Source of the DNA: Micromonospora mirobrigensis | Lineage (GTDB): Bacteria; Actinomycetota; Actinomycetes; Mycobacteriales; Micromonosporaceae | Reading direction: 5' to 3' | Assembly: GCF_900091555.1 (NCBI RefSeq) | Contig: NZ_FMCX01000002.1 | Coordinates: 62,001-126,000, forward strand | DNA length: 64,000 nt | Shown here: in pieces, positions 50,402 to 61,816 of the stretch | How the letters are laid out: every line of letters begins with the position of its first letter | Numbering within the stretch: the stretch's first letter is position 1 | Notes under the pieces: generated by a model | What the model saw: only the letters and a program-made list of their open reading frames with translations | What the model was told of the DNA's origin: nothing | Databases searched by the model: none | Program-made: the position numbers and the translations under genes

Positions 50402-51892
50402 ATGACCACGCCGGAGCTGTCGAAGACCAACGGATCGACCGGCACGACGGGGGCGCCCGTGCCGGTGACGGTTGCCCGGGGCGACGGGATCGGCCCGGAG
50501 ATCATGGACGCCACCCTGCGGGTGCTGACCGCCGCCGGAGCGCGGCTGGCCGTGGAGGAGATCCAGATCGGGGAGGCGGTGTACGCCCGGGGCCACAGCG
50601 CCGGCATCGAACCGGGCGCGTGGGAGTCGCTGCGCCGCACCCGGGTGTTCCTCAAGGCACCGATCACCACCCCGCAGGGCGGCGGGTTCAAGTCGCTGAA
50701 CGTGACCATCCGCAAGTCGCTGGGGCTGTTCGCCAACGTGCGCCCCTGCGTGGCGTACCCACCCTTCGTGCCGACCCGGCATCCGAAGATGGACGTGGTG
50801 ATCGTGCGGGAGAACGAGGAGGACCTCTACGCCGGCATCGAGCACCGACAGACCGACGAGGTCACCCAGTGCCTGAAGCTGATCTCCCGTCCCGGGTGCG
50901 AGCGGATCGCCCGGTACGCCTTCGAGTACGCCCGCCGGCACGGCCGGTCCAAGGTCACCTGCATGACCAAGGACAACATCATGAAGCTCACCGACGGGCT
51001 GTTCCACCGGGTCTTCGACGAGGTGGCCGCCGACTACCCCGACCTCGTCGCCGAACACTGGATCGTCGACATCGGCACGGCGAAACTGGCCGACACCCCC
51101 GAGGCCTTCGACGTGATCGTCACCCCCAACCTCTACGGCGACGTGCTCTCCGACGTCGCCGCGCAGATCGCCGGCTCGGTAGGGCTGGCCGGTTCGGCCA
51201 ACGTCGGCGAGCACGCGGCGATGTTCGAGGCCATCCACGGCTCCGCCCCGACCCTTGCCGGCCAGGACGCCGCCAACCCCTCCGGGCTGCTGCTCGCGGC
51301 GGTGATGATGCTCGTCCACATCGGTCAGCCCGAGGTCGCCGAGCGCGTCCACAACGCCTGGCTGGCCACTCTGGAGGCGGGCGTCGCGACCGCCGACGTC
51401 ACGGGACCCGGCGTCGGTCCGGTCGGCACACGGGCGTTCGCCGACGCCGTCATCGACCGACTCGGCCAACAGCCGACCACCCTGCCGGCCGTCACCTACC
51501 CGGCCGGGCAGCCGCAGCTCGCCGTCCCGACGGCCACCGCCCGCCCGGCGCCGGCCAAGACGATGGACGGGGTGGACGTCTTCCTGCACCACGACGACCG
51601 CGACCCGGACGCGCTGGCCGCCCTGCTGCGCGAAGCCGGCGACGGCGTCGGGCTGGACCTCACGATGATCACGAACCGTGGGGTGAAGGTGTGGCCCGAC
51701 GGGCTCCCCGAGACCTTCTGCACCGACCACTGGCGGGCCCGCTTCCAGTCGTCCCGGCCGGGCGCGGCGTCCCGGGCCGAGGTGGTTGACCTGCTGCGCC
51801 GTCTCGACCGCGCCGGGCTCGACTTCGTCAAGACCGAGGGCCTCTACCGCTTCGACGGCGAACCTGGCTACTCCCTCGGCCAGGGCCAGTGA
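50402..51892 (+). CDS. NADP-dependent isocitrate dehydrogenase, Thermus type
   Basis: 496 residues from the ATG at 50402 after GGGAGGG. Residues 20-360 form the beta-decarboxylating dehydrogenase fold: GDGIGPEIMDATLRVLTAAG, NVTIRKSLGLFANVRPC (substrate Ser), VIVRENEEDLYAGIEHRQ, TNPLYGD-like TPNLYGDVLSDVAAQIAGS and nucleotide motif EAIHGSAPTLAGQDAANPSG. Residues about 390-496 make the extra C-terminal domain (KTMDGVDVFLHHDDRDPDAL, RAEVVDLLRRLDRAGLDF) seen in the Thermus enzyme of the same length. Oxidises isocitrate to 2-oxoglutarate in the TCA cycle; the palindrome before it hints at special regulation. Confidence 0.92.
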   Translation: MTTPELSKTNGSTGTTGAPVPVTVARGDGIGPEIMDATLRVLTAAGARLAVEEIQIGEAVYARGHSAGIEPGAWESLRRTRVFLKAPITTPQGGGFKSLNVTIRKSLGLFANVRPCVAYPPFVPTRHPKMDVVIVRENEEDLYAGIEHRQTDEVTQCLKLISRPGCERIARYAFEYARRHGRSKVTCMTKDNIMKLTDGLFHRVFDEVAADYPDLVAEHWIVDIGTAKLADTPEAFDVIVTPNLYGDVLSDVAAQIAGSVGLAGSANVGEHAAMFEAIHGSAPTLAGQDAANPSGLLLAAVMMLVHIGQPEVAERVHNAWLATLEAGVATADVTGPGVGPVGTRAFADAVIDRLGQQPTTLPAVTYPAGQPQLAVPTATARPAPAKTMDGVDVFLHHDDRDPDALAALLREAGDGVGLDLTMITNRGVKVWPDGLPETFCTDHWRARFQSSRPGAASRAEVVDLLRRLDRAGLDFVKTEGLYRFDGEPGYSLGQGQ

Positions 51893-52024
51893 TGACGGCC
51901 GGTGACCGGCTCCCCCTGTCGATGGCAGGGGGCGGAACCCTTGTCGGATTCGCGTCGCTGACCTGCGATTTCTTGTCCAGTGGCAAGGGTCGCGGACGCC
52001 CCGGGTACTAGTAGCGTTCACGTC

Positions 52025-52531
52025 GTGGATGACAACATGGGGGCATCCCGGTCGGGCCGCACAAGGCGCCCCGCCGCGACGGCGACCATCCTGGCCGCCG
52101 ATTTCACCGCCGCGACCGTCACCGCCCTCCGACATCGGCTGAAGGCGTCGGTGACCACCGCGGGACTCACCGGCGACAGCGGCGACGACTTCGTCCTGGC
52201 CGTGCACGAGCTGGTCACCAACGCCGTCCGCCACGGCGGCGGTCGGGGCCGTCTCACGCTGTACCGCACCGACGACGTGCTCGTCTGCGAGGTCAGCGAC
52301 GATGGCGACAGCGCCGCGGAGCTCCCGGTGCAGCTGCCCGCCACGGACATCCCCGGCGGACGAGGGCTGTGGCTCGCCCATCGGTTCACCGAAGGGCTCA
52401 TCCTCACCCGCGGCGTGTCCGGCGTCACCGCCACCGTGACCGCCTGCCTCACCCCCGCCGAGCACCCCCGTCTTCCCGGCGACGAAGCAGCCGACCCGGT
52501 CCCGAGTACGCAGGAGGACGAGAGGTGCTGA
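52025..52531 (+). CDS. Anti-sigma regulatory kinase (RsbW-like)
   Basis: 168 residues from a GTG at 52025 (ATG at 52037 is an alternative). The HATPase fold of the anti-sigma type is clear: VLAVHELVTNAVRHGGGRGR (N box), VCEVSDDGDSA (G1-like), GGRGLWLAHRFTEGL (G2). These kinases bind a stress sigma factor and phosphorylate a STAS antagonist. The STAS gene follows with overlapping codons. Just upstream, GGGTAC at about 52002 resembles a sigma-B-type minus-10 element, though the minus-35 is weak. Confidence 0.87.
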   Translation: MDDNMGASRSGRTRRPAATATILAADFTAATVTALRHRLKASVTTAGLTGDSGDDFVLAVHELVTNAVRHGGGRGRLTLYRTDDVLVCEVSDDGDSAAELPVQLPATDIPGGRGLWLAHRFTEGLILTRGVSGVTATVTACLTPAEHPRLPGDEAADPVPSTQEDERC

Positions 52532-52905
52532 ACGGCGACCCCACCTGGCAGCACCGGCTCCTCGCCGAGCAGGACCACACGGTGCTGGCGCTGAGCGGGG
52601 AGATCGACGTCAACGGAGCCGGTCAACTCCTGGACCTCCTGCTGCACGCGACGGCCCGCAGCGCACGCGTGGACGTCGACCTGCAGGCCGTAGAGTTCAT
52701 CGACTCCACCGTGATCAGCGCCCTCATCACCGCCCACCGCACCGCCTTGGCGGCCGGGAGGCAACTCGCCGTCGTCAACCCGACCGGGCACGTCGCGCGC
52801 ACCCTGCGCATCACCGGCGTGCTCGCCGCACTCTCGGGTGACCGGGAGAACCAGAGCTCGACCGAGGCACCTGCCGGCGACAAGGGGGGCTCACCGTCGC
52901 GCTGA
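52525..52905 (+). CDS. STAS anti-anti-sigma factor
   Basis: 126 residues from the GTG at 52525, which overlaps the kinase stop and has AGGAGG upstream. LALSGEIDVNGAGQLLDLLL is the first half; VDVDLQAVEFIDSTVISALI contains the phosphorylatable Ser in IDST. Partner of the preceding RsbW-like kinase in controlling a sigma factor not encoded here. Confidence 0.87.
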   Translation: MLNGDPTWQHRLLAEQDHTVLALSGEIDVNGAGQLLDLLLHATARSARVDVDLQAVEFIDSTVISALITAHRTALAAGRQLAVVNPTGHVARTLRITGVLAALSGDRENQSSTEAPAGDKGGSPSR

Positions 52906-52916
52906 CGGGGCCCGCC

Positions 52917-54266
52917 TCAGTCCTCGCCGCGTCGCGCCTTGGCGCGGCGGGTCGCGGCGCTGGCCAGGTGGAGCGCCACACCGAGGGCGATCAGCATCAG
53001 CCCGCGCAGCCACACGTCGCCGTCCTGGCGGGCCAGCAACACGCCGCACGACGCCAGGGCTAGCACCGGCAGCACCACGGGCGTACGGAAGTGCTCGTGG
53101 TCGACCCGGTCACGCCGCAGGACGAGCACGGCGACGTTGGTGCTGACGAACACCACCAGCAGGAGCAGGACCACGGTGTTGGCGAGGGTCTCCAGGTCGC
53201 CGGTCAGCGCCAGGGCCATCGACGCCGCGGTGGTGACGAGGATGGCGAGCCAGGGGCTGCGTCGGCGGGGCAGCACGCGGGCCAGCGGCCGGGGCAGCAA
53301 CCCGTCGGTGGCCATCCCGTACGTCAGGCGGCTGGTCATGATCGAGGTGAGCAGCGCGCCGTTGGCCACGGCGATCAGCGCCACCAGGCTGAACACCCAG
53401 GTCGGCAGCCCGATGTCGGCCACCCGCACCACCTCGAGCAGCGGGCCGGACGACTCCGTGAGCTGCCGGGTCGGCACGACGGCAGAGACGGCGAGCCCGA
53501 CCAGGACGTAGACGACACCGGCGGTGAGCAGACCGCCGAAGAGCGCCCGGGGGTAGTTCCGCGTCGGGTTCACCGTCTCCTCGGCGACGTTCGCCGAGGT
53601 CTCGAACCCGACGAAGGAGTAGAAGGCGAGCAGCGCCGCGCCGAGCACCGCGGGCAGCGCCGAGGTGCCCTCGGGCAGCTGAACCACCCGACCGAGGTCG
53701 CCGTCGCCGCGGCCGAGCACCAGGGCGCCGAGGGCGATGATGAACAGCAGACCGGACAGCTCGATCACGGTCATCACGACGTTGGCGCCCAGAGACTCGG
53801 AGATGCCCCGCAGGTTCAGCGCCGCCACCACGGCCAGGAACACCAGCGCGGCCGGCACGGCGGGCACGTCGAGGAACGAGGTGAGGTACTCGCCGGCGAA
53901 CGCCAGCGCCAGTCCCGCCACGCTGACCAGCCCGGCCGCGAGCATGCAGAAACCGACGACGAAGGAGACCAGCCCGCTGCGGTACGCCCGGTGGGCGAAG
54001 ACCGCCGCCCCACCGGCCTTCGGATACTTGGTGACCAGTTCGGCGTACGACGCGGCGGTCAGCAGCGCGAGCAGCAGGGCCACCGCGAGCGGCAGCCAGA
54101 TCATGCCGCCGGCCTCGGCGGCCATCTCACCCACCAGGGCGTAGATGCCCGCGCCCAGCACGTCACCGAGGATGAACAGGTACAACAGTCTGCCGCTGAT
54201 CGCCCGCTTGAGCGTGGTGCCCCGCTCATCGGCCTGCACCGCGCGGGCGTCCGCTGTCATCGCCAT
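52917..54266 (-). CDS. APC-family amino acid permease
   Basis: 449 residues from the ATG at 54266 after AGGGAG; an upstream ATG at 54326 is less likely. Twelve hydrophobic helices. GDVLGAGIYALVGEMAAEAG at the first helix and AFYSFVGFETSANVAEETVN in helix 6 are typical of the cationic or broad amino-acid branch. It imports or exchanges amino acids. It is convergent with the STAS gene, 11 bp from its stop. Confidence 0.92.
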   Translation of the reverse strand: MAMTADARAVQADERGTTLKRAISGRLLYLFILGDVLGAGIYALVGEMAAEAGGMIWLPLAVALLLALLTAASYAELVTKYPKAGGAAVFAHRAYRSGLVSFVVGFCMLAAGLVSVAGLALAFAGEYLTSFLDVPAVPAALVFLAVVAALNLRGISESLGANVVMTVIELSGLLFIIALGALVLGRGDGDLGRVVQLPEGTSALPAVLGAALLAFYSFVGFETSANVAEETVNPTRNYPRALFGGLLTAGVVYVLVGLAVSAVVPTRQLTESSGPLLEVVRVADIGLPTWVFSLVALIAVANGALLTSIMTSRLTYGMATDGLLPRPLARVLPRRRSPWLAILVTTAASMALALTGDLETLANTVVLLLLVVFVSTNVAVLVLRRDRVDHEHFRTPVVLPVLALASCGVLLARQDGDVWLRGLMLIALGVALHLASAATRRAKARRGED

Positions 54267-54609
54267 GCCCGACTCCCTACCCGGGGGTGCGGTGGTGAGT
54301 CGGCAACATTCTGTGGCGTCGGGCACTGCGCTCGTCCCGCGCCGGCCACGTCTCCGGCAGGGGTGGCGGGCGGCGGGCTCCGTCCAGAATCATCGATCCG
54401 CTCAATGTCACGTGGGGGCCATCGTCATGACCGGCCCGTACCCGGGTCAACAGCCGCAGCCGCGAGGCCCGGGAAGGCGGTGTGACCTGCGCTCGGACCG
54501 GCGCGATATGGTCCGAAGTCCCGGCCCGGCCGGTCACGGGCGGGACGGGCAGGCGCGACGCGGCTCACCGCGCCCGCCCGGATTCGGCGAGCGGAACAGG
54601 GGGTACCGG
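54267..54609. other. Gene-poor region upstream of PBP
   Basis: 343 bp between the permease and the penicillin-binding protein. An ATG at 54427 opens an in-frame MTGPYPGQQPQPRGPGRR run that reaches the PBP without a stop. The rest of that extension is Arg/Gly/Pro-rich and looks non-coding, so I place the PBP start at 54610. The region holds the promoter of the permease and the PBP. Confidence 0.45.
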
Positions 54610-57018
54610 GTGCGGGTGTCTCATACCGGTAACTACGACCATGGCGCCGGCACACCCGGCTACGGCGGTCAGCCCGCCCGTGCGGCGGCGAAACCGCGCA
54701 AGCGGCGCCGGCTGCCCGTCGTGCTGGCGGTACTGGCGCTGCTGCTCGGCTCCGGACTGCTCGCCGGCACCTACTACGTCGACAGCGTGCCCACCCCGAC
54801 GGATCTGAAACTGCCGGAGTCGACCACCGTCTACTACGCCGACGGCAAGACCCCGATGGCGACGTTGGGGGCGGAGAACCGGACGATCGTGCCGTACGAC
54901 CAGATGAACGACTCCGCCAAGGAGGCGATCGTCGCCGCGGAGGACCGGACGTTCTGGAAGAACCAGGGCATCGACTTCTCCGGGGTGCTCCGCGCCGCCT
55001 GGTCGAACGTGACCGGCGGCCAGCGGCAGGGCGCGTCGACCATCACCCAGCAGTACGCCCGGGTGGCCGCCGACCTCAAGGGCGTCACCTACTCCCGGAA
55101 GCTGCGGGAGGCGGTGGTCGCCTGGAAGCTCGACGACAAGTACTCCAAGGAGGAGATCCTCGGGTTCTACCTGAACACGGTGCCGTTCGGCCGGGGCGCG
55201 TACGGGATCGAGGCCGCCGCGCAGGCGTACTTCGGCAAGACGGTACGCAAGGACGCGCCCGCGGCCCGGCAGCTGACCGTGTCGGAGGCGATGGTGCTCT
55301 GCGCGATGGTCAAGCAGCCCGAGGCGAACCCGGACGACCCGCAGGGCCAGCCCGGTTACGACCCGGCGCGCGGGCCGAAGGCGAAGCAGAACTCGATGGA
55401 CCGGTGGGGATACATCCGCGACGGCATGGTCAAGCTCGGCTACCTCAGCCCGCAGGAGGCGGCGAACCTGGCGTACCCGGACTCCGTGAAACCGATCGAC
55501 CGCAAGGCCCGGCAGTCCGACGGCGCCCGGCCCACCGGCCTGGTGGTCAAGCACGTGCTCAGCGAGCTGCGGCAGACCCCGCAGTTCAAGGACAAGCCGG
55601 CCGACTACATCCGCGACGGCGGGTTCAGGATCGTCACGACGATCGACAAGCGGGTCCAGACCGCCGCCGAGAACGCCGCCGACATCCGCCGGGACACCGC
55701 ACCGGAGCAGGTCCGCGGCCAGCCGAAGAACTGGCAGGCCGCGCTGGTCTCCGTCGAACCCGGCACCGGTCGGGTGCTCGGCTACTACGGCGGCAACGAC
55801 GGCGAGGGCGCCGACTACGCCGGCTGGTACTACGACGAGGACGGCCAGGCCGTCGGCTTCGGCGCCCATCCGCCGGGCTCCTCGTTCAAGGTGTACGACC
55901 TGGCGGCGGCGGTGGAGAACGGCGTCTCGGTCAGGAAGCACTTCGACTCCCCCGACACCAAGGAGTTCCCCGAGTCGGGACGGACCAAGGCCAGCCCTGC
56001 CGGCCCGATCCGCAACGCCGAGAAGGCCCCCTGCCAGCCGGACTGCGCGCTGTGGGAGGCCACCGTCGCCTCCCTGAACGTCACCTACTTCGAGCTGACC
56101 GAGCTGCTCGGCGTCGACAAGGTGATCGACATGGCGACCAAGGCGGGCGTCGAGTCGATGTGGGCCAACGTCAAGGGTGAGAAGCAGCCCAAGCGGGTGG
56201 ACCTGCGCGGCAGGAGCGGCGCCGACGTCGCCGGGCAGTTCACCACCGAGGTGGGCCTCGGCCAGTACGGCATCACCGTGGCCGACCACGCCAACGGCAT
56301 GGCCACCTTCGCCGCCGGCGGCAAGCGCGCCGAGGCGCACTTCGTCCGCCTGGTCACCAAGGGCGACGAGAAGCTTTACCAGGAGAAACTGGTCACCACC
56401 GACATCGGCCTCGACGAGGAGGCCCAGGCCCAGCTGGACTGGACGCTGCGCCAGGTCCGGGCCGCGAAGCTGGACAACGGCTGGGACTCCGCCGGCAAGA
56501 CCGGCACCTGGCAGTCGGGGCAGAGCCTGACCGAGAACGCCCACACCTGGATGGTGGGCTGGACGGGCGCCCTGTCGGCCGCCGTGTGGTTGGGCACCAC
56601 CGACGGCAAACCGCTGCGCACCACCGACGGCAACAACAACGTCTTCGGCTCCGCCGGCGCGGCGCCGATCTGGCGGCAGTTCCTGGAGCAGGCGACCGAG
56701 GCCATGAAGCTCGACCCGGACAAGTACCGATTCGTCGAGCCGAAGTTCCCCGACGACGCTCCCCCGCCGAGCACGTCGACGCCGCAGCCCAGGCCGAGCA
56801 CGGCCGAGCCGACGCCGAGCAGCGCGTCACCGACGCCGTCGACGTCGCCGCGTACCCCGTCGCCGACGCCGTCGCCGAGCAGCGCGTCGCCGTCGCCCCG
56901 GACGACCAGCCCGTCGCCGACGAACAAGCCCCGGCCGAGGCCGTCGACGAGCCGGTCGTCGTCGCCGAGCCCGTCGGCCACCGCGGAGCCGACGCCGCTG
57001 CTGCCGCTGCCCCGCTGA
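54610..57018 (+). CDS. Class A penicillin-binding protein (transglycosylase/transpeptidase)
   Basis: 802 residues from a GTG at 54610, after GGGGGT. One membrane helix (about 38-60, VVLAVLALLLGSGLLAGTYY). GT51 domain: AAEDRTFWKNQGIDFSG with the catalytic Glu (the usual His is Asn), GASTITQQYAR, and EILGFYLNTVPFGRGAYGIE. Transpeptidase domain: SSFK in HPPGSSFKVYDLA (SxxK), SLN in ASLNVTYFE, KTG in AGKTGTWQSG. It polymerises and crosslinks peptidoglycan outside the membrane. The last 90 residues are a Ser/Pro/Thr low-complexity tail that could cross the wall. Confidence 0.93.
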   Translation: MRVSHTGNYDHGAGTPGYGGQPARAAAKPRKRRRLPVVLAVLALLLGSGLLAGTYYVDSVPTPTDLKLPESTTVYYADGKTPMATLGAENRTIVPYDQMNDSAKEAIVAAEDRTFWKNQGIDFSGVLRAAWSNVTGGQRQGASTITQQYARVAADLKGVTYSRKLREAVVAWKLDDKYSKEEILGFYLNTVPFGRGAYGIEAAAQAYFGKTVRKDAPAARQLTVSEAMVLCAMVKQPEANPDDPQGQPGYDPARGPKAKQNSMDRWGYIRDGMVKLGYLSPQEAANLAYPDSVKPIDRKARQSDGARPTGLVVKHVLSELRQTPQFKDKPADYIRDGGFRIVTTIDKRVQTAAENAADIRRDTAPEQVRGQPKNWQAALVSVEPGTGRVLGYYGGNDGEGADYAGWYYDEDGQAVGFGAHPPGSSFKVYDLAAAVENGVSVRKHFDSPDTKEFPESGRTKASPAGPIRNAEKAPCQPDCALWEATVASLNVTYFELTELLGVDKVIDMATKAGVESMWANVKGEKQPKRVDLRGRSGADVAGQFTTEVGLGQYGITVADHANGMATFAAGGKRAEAHFVRLVTKGDEKLYQEKLVTTDIGLDEEAQAQLDWTLRQVRAAKLDNGWDSAGKTGTWQSGQSLTENAHTWMVGWTGALSAAVWLGTTDGKPLRTTDGNNNVFGSAGAAPIWRQFLEQATEAMKLDPDKYRFVEPKFPDDAPPPSTSTPQPRPSTAEPTPSSASPTPSTSPRTPSPTPSPSSASPSPRTTSPSPTNKPRPRPSTSRSSSPSPSATAEPTPLLPLPR

Positions 57019-57028
57019 CCGGCCCGTC

Positions 57029-57061
57029 GGTGGTGGCCGCCCTCCGCGGCGGTCGCCACCG
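57029..57061 (+). terminator. Imperfect hairpin after PBP
   Basis: Arms CGGTGGTGGCCGCC and GGCGGTCGCCACCG pair at 12 of 14 positions around CTCCGC, 11 bp after the PBP stop. Possible rho-independent terminator without a U tract. Confidence 0.45.
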
Positions 57062-57111
57062 GCGGGTGCGGTTGCTGGGAAACGTCGGTGGGGCGTGGCA
57101 CGATCAGGCAG

Positions 57112-57561
57112 GTGAGCAGCCGAACCGACGAGGCGCAGCGACTGCGCGACCTGGCGCTGCTGCGCCGGGTCCGCGACCGGATGGACCGGGAGTACGCGCA
57201 GCCGCTGGACGTGGAGGCCCTCGCCCGTGGCGTGCACATGTCGGCCGGGCACCTGAGCCGCGAGTTCCGCCGCGCGTACGGTGAGTCGCCGTACGGCTAT
57301 CTGATGACCCGGCGGATCGAGCGGGCGATGGCGCTGCTGCGCCGGGGCGACCTGAGCGTCACCGAGGTCTGTTTCGCGGTCGGTTGCGCCTCCCTGGGCA
57401 CCTTCAGCTCCCGCTTCACCGAGTTGGTGGGCGTGCCGCCGAGCGTCTACCGGGCGCAGATGGCGGAGGCGACGGCCGAACCGCCGGCCTGCCTGACCAA
57501 GCAGGTGACCAGACCGGTCAGGAATCGAGAAGCCAGGTCCGGCACGCCGGAACTAGCGTGA
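57112..57561 (+). CDS. AraC-family regulator
   Basis: 149 residues from a GTG at 57112. The double helix-turn-helix is complete: LDVEALARGVHMSAGHLSRE and LMTRRIERAMALLRRGDLSV, then CFAVGCASLGTFSSRFTELV. There is no ligand-binding domain, so it is a short AraC type (Rob/MarA-like size). Probably controls the downstream VOC and UvrA-like genes, with which it forms an operon (GTGA overlap possible). Confidence 0.88.
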   Translation: MSSRTDEAQRLRDLALLRRVRDRMDREYAQPLDVEALARGVHMSAGHLSREFRRAYGESPYGYLMTRRIERAMALLRRGDLSVTEVCFAVGCASLGTFSSRFTELVGVPPSVYRAQMAEATAEPPACLTKQVTRPVRNREARSGTPELA

Positions 57562-57566
57562 CCGGC

Positions 57567-57977
57567 ATGGACGTCACCATTCACTACAGCTTCCTGCCGC
57601 ACACCGACCCGGATGCCTCGCTGGCCTTCTACCGCGACGCCCTCGGCTGGGAGGTGCGCAACGACGTGGGCCGGGGCACGATGCGGTGGATCACGATCGG
57701 CCCGAAGGGGCAGCCGGGCACCTCGGTCGTGCTGACCCCGCCGGCCGTGGACCCGGGGATCACCGAGGACGAGCGGCGTACCGTCGCCGAGATGATGGCC
57801 AAGGGCACGTACGCGATCATCGCCCTGGCCACCGATGACCTGGAGGGCGCCTTCGAGCGGCTGGTGGCCAGCGGCGCCGAGGTGGTCCAGGAGCCGACCG
57901 ACCAGCCGTACGGGGTCCGCGACTGCGCCTTCCGCGACCCGGCGGGCACCCTGATCCGCATCAACCAGCTGCGCTGA
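57567..57977 (+). CDS. VOC-family glyoxalase/dioxygenase-like protein
   Basis: 136 residues from the ATG at 57567; a GTG at 57558 that overlaps the AraC stop is an alternative start. The pattern SLAFYRDALGWEVRNDVGRG and VRDCAFRDPAGTLIRINQLR fits the vicinal-oxygen-chelate fold. One domain, so it dimerises. Such proteins bind metals or bleomycin-type drugs. It is translated with AraC and UvrA-like genes. Confidence 0.87.
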   Translation: MDVTIHYSFLPHTDPDASLAFYRDALGWEVRNDVGRGTMRWITIGPKGQPGTSVVLTPPAVDPGITEDERRTVAEMMAKGTYAIIALATDDLEGAFERLVASGAEVVQEPTDQPYGVRDCAFRDPAGTLIRINQLR

Positions 57978-58016
57978 GACCGACGGCCCCGGCGGCCGCG
58001 AGGAGATGGAGATTCG

Positions 58017-60407
<2,391 letters not shown>

Positions 60408-60424
60408 GGGCCTACCGTGGCGGC

Positions 60425-60916
60425 GTGCCGCGCATCGAGTTGACCACGGACGTCAAGGCAGTCCCGGAAGCCGTCTTCGACGCCTGCCTCGACGTCGACC
60501 TGCACACGAGGTCCATGGGGACCAGCCGCGAACGGGTGGTCGGCGGCGTGATGACCGGCCAACTGAAGGCCGGCGACGCCGTCACATGGGAAGCCAGGCA
60601 CTTCGGCCTTCCCTGGCGGATGACCGTTCGGATCACCGAGCACCGAAGGCCGTACGGCTTCACCGATGAGCAGACCGAAGGCCCGTTCGGCCGGTGGCGC
60701 CATGAGCACAGCTTCACGCCGAACCCGGGCAACCCGTCGGCGACGGTGATGCGGGACGTCATCGACTTCACCGCGCCGATGGGACCCCTCGGCCGCCTCG
60801 TGGCTCACCTCGTCCTGCGGCCGTACCTGCAACGCCTCATCGCACGCCGCAACGCCTGTCTCGCCGCCAGCCTGGCAGAGCTTCCACTCCCGGCCGGTGA
60901 GGAGGCGAACACGTGA
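60425..60916 (+). CDS. SRPBCC-family protein
   Basis: 163 residues from a GTG at 60425, 17 bp after the UvrA-like stop. The start-related fold pattern is [20 protein letters not shown], then [20 protein letters not shown] and [20 protein letters not shown]. It probably binds a hydrophobic ligand. It may be the last gene of the UvrA-like operon. Confidence 0.85.
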   Translation: MPRIELTTDVKAVPEAVFDACLDVDLHTRSMGTSRERVVGGVMTGQLKAGDAVTWEARHFGLPWRMTVRITEHRRPYGFTDEQTEGPFGRWRHEHSFTPNPGNPSATVMRDVIDFTAPMGPLGRLVAHLVLRPYLQRLIARRNACLAASLAELPLPAGEEANT

Positions 60917-61023
60917 GGTCGCCGCACAGCGAGCAGCTGTGCCGGAGTTCCGCGTCTTCTGGATCTTGGTAGCCGCCGGTCGGGTGGGGTGAGTAGGGTG
61001 CTCGCCATGATCGAGGACGCCGG

Positions 61024-61300
61024 ATGCCGTTGACCAATCCGTGGCTGGCCGGGCCCACGCCGACCGGACGGCTCGACCGTGACCGGCTCGAGGAGCGCAT
61101 TCTCCACCTACTGTCGTCGCAGAACATGTGCGTGCTCGCGACCACGGGGCCGGACGGGCCGCTGGCCACCCCGGTGCGGTACTACCCCCTCGGCTTCGCC
61201 GTGCTGTTCACGGCCGCGCCGCGTTCACCGAAGATGCGCAACATCGCCCCACTGGCTGCGACGTGAGGGGTTCGCGCCCCGGCAGTTCTGGAAGCGCTGA
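61024..61300 (+). pseudogene. Pyridoxamine 5'-phosphate oxidase-like pseudogene
   Basis: The frame from ATG 61024 gives MPLTNPWLAGPTPTGRLDRD, LSSQNMCVLATTGPDGPLAT and YYPLGFAVLFTAAPRSPKMR, a clear FMN-binding split-barrel start. After RNIAP it meets a stop within five codons. In another frame REGFAPRQFWKR and a stop at 61300 match the usual family end. So the middle part (about 60 residues) is deleted with a frameshift. About 80 residues remain of roughly 150. Confidence 0.8.
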
Positions 61301-61330
61301 GGATCCTCGACCACCCCGTCGTCAGGTCGA

Positions 61331-61342
61331 CTTGACGTCAAG
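61331..61342. promoter_or_regulatory. CTTGACGTCAAG palindrome
   Basis: A perfect 12-bp palindrome 25 bp before the ATG at 61368, in the short gap after the PNPOx remnant. A possible operator for the downstream gene. Confidence 0.35.
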
Positions 61343-61367
61343 GAAGCCTGACGGCAGGATGGGTCGC

Positions 61368-61766
61368 ATGGTGACTCCCGACAGCATTGAGCGTGACTTC
61401 ACCCTCCTGACCGCGGTCGCCCGCTACGAGCAGCTCCGGACCCGGGACGCCCTGGCCCCGGCCTTCGACGCCACCTCCGACGACGACCAGCCCTACGACG
61501 CGGAGGCCGCGCCGCTCACCCGGGACGAGGCCCTGGAACTGCTCGCCCTCGGCGAGTTGATCGCCCGCAAGGCCGCCTACGGCCGGCAGCTGGGAGTGCG
61601 TACCGCCCGGGCGACCGGTGCCTCCTGGTCGCAGATCGGCGGTGCGCTGGGCACCAGCAAGCAGTCCGCCTGGGAAACCCACACCCGCTGGATCGACGAG
61701 CAGGCCGCCCAGCAGGACAGCGACGACGGATGGCCGGATGCCGCCCGTACCCCCGCCGGGGTGTGA
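61368..61766 (+). CDS. Hypothetical protein with helix-turn-helix-like segment
   Basis: 132 residues from the ATG at 61368. Charged and helical. GASWSQIGGALGTSKQSAWE resembles a sigma-type helix-turn-helix recognition region, as in small actinobacterial proteins I recall without named function. Preceded by a palindrome. May bind DNA. Codon use is normal for the window. Confidence 0.7.
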   Translation: MVTPDSIERDFTLLTAVARYEQLRTRDALAPAFDATSDDDQPYDAEAAPLTRDEALELLALGELIARKAAYGRQLGVRTARATGASWSQIGGALGTSKQSAWETHTRWIDEQAAQQDSDDGWPDAARTPAGV

Positions 61767-61816
61767 CGGATGCGCCGCAGAGACCAGGAGGGACCGGGTG
61801 CGGCGGGTGGCGGTCC

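Noticed and set aside
54427..54609. Possible longer start of the penicillin-binding protein at ATG 54427
   Set aside because: The extension is Arg/Gly/Pro-rich and covers the promoter area; the GTG at 54610 has GGGGGT upstream and gives a normal N-terminus.
56760..57010. Short repeated GCCGACGCCGTCG-like units, considered as a CRISPR or tandem repeat
   Set aside because: The units are in frame and encode the Ser/Pro/Thr tail of the penicillin-binding protein. No regular spacers exist.
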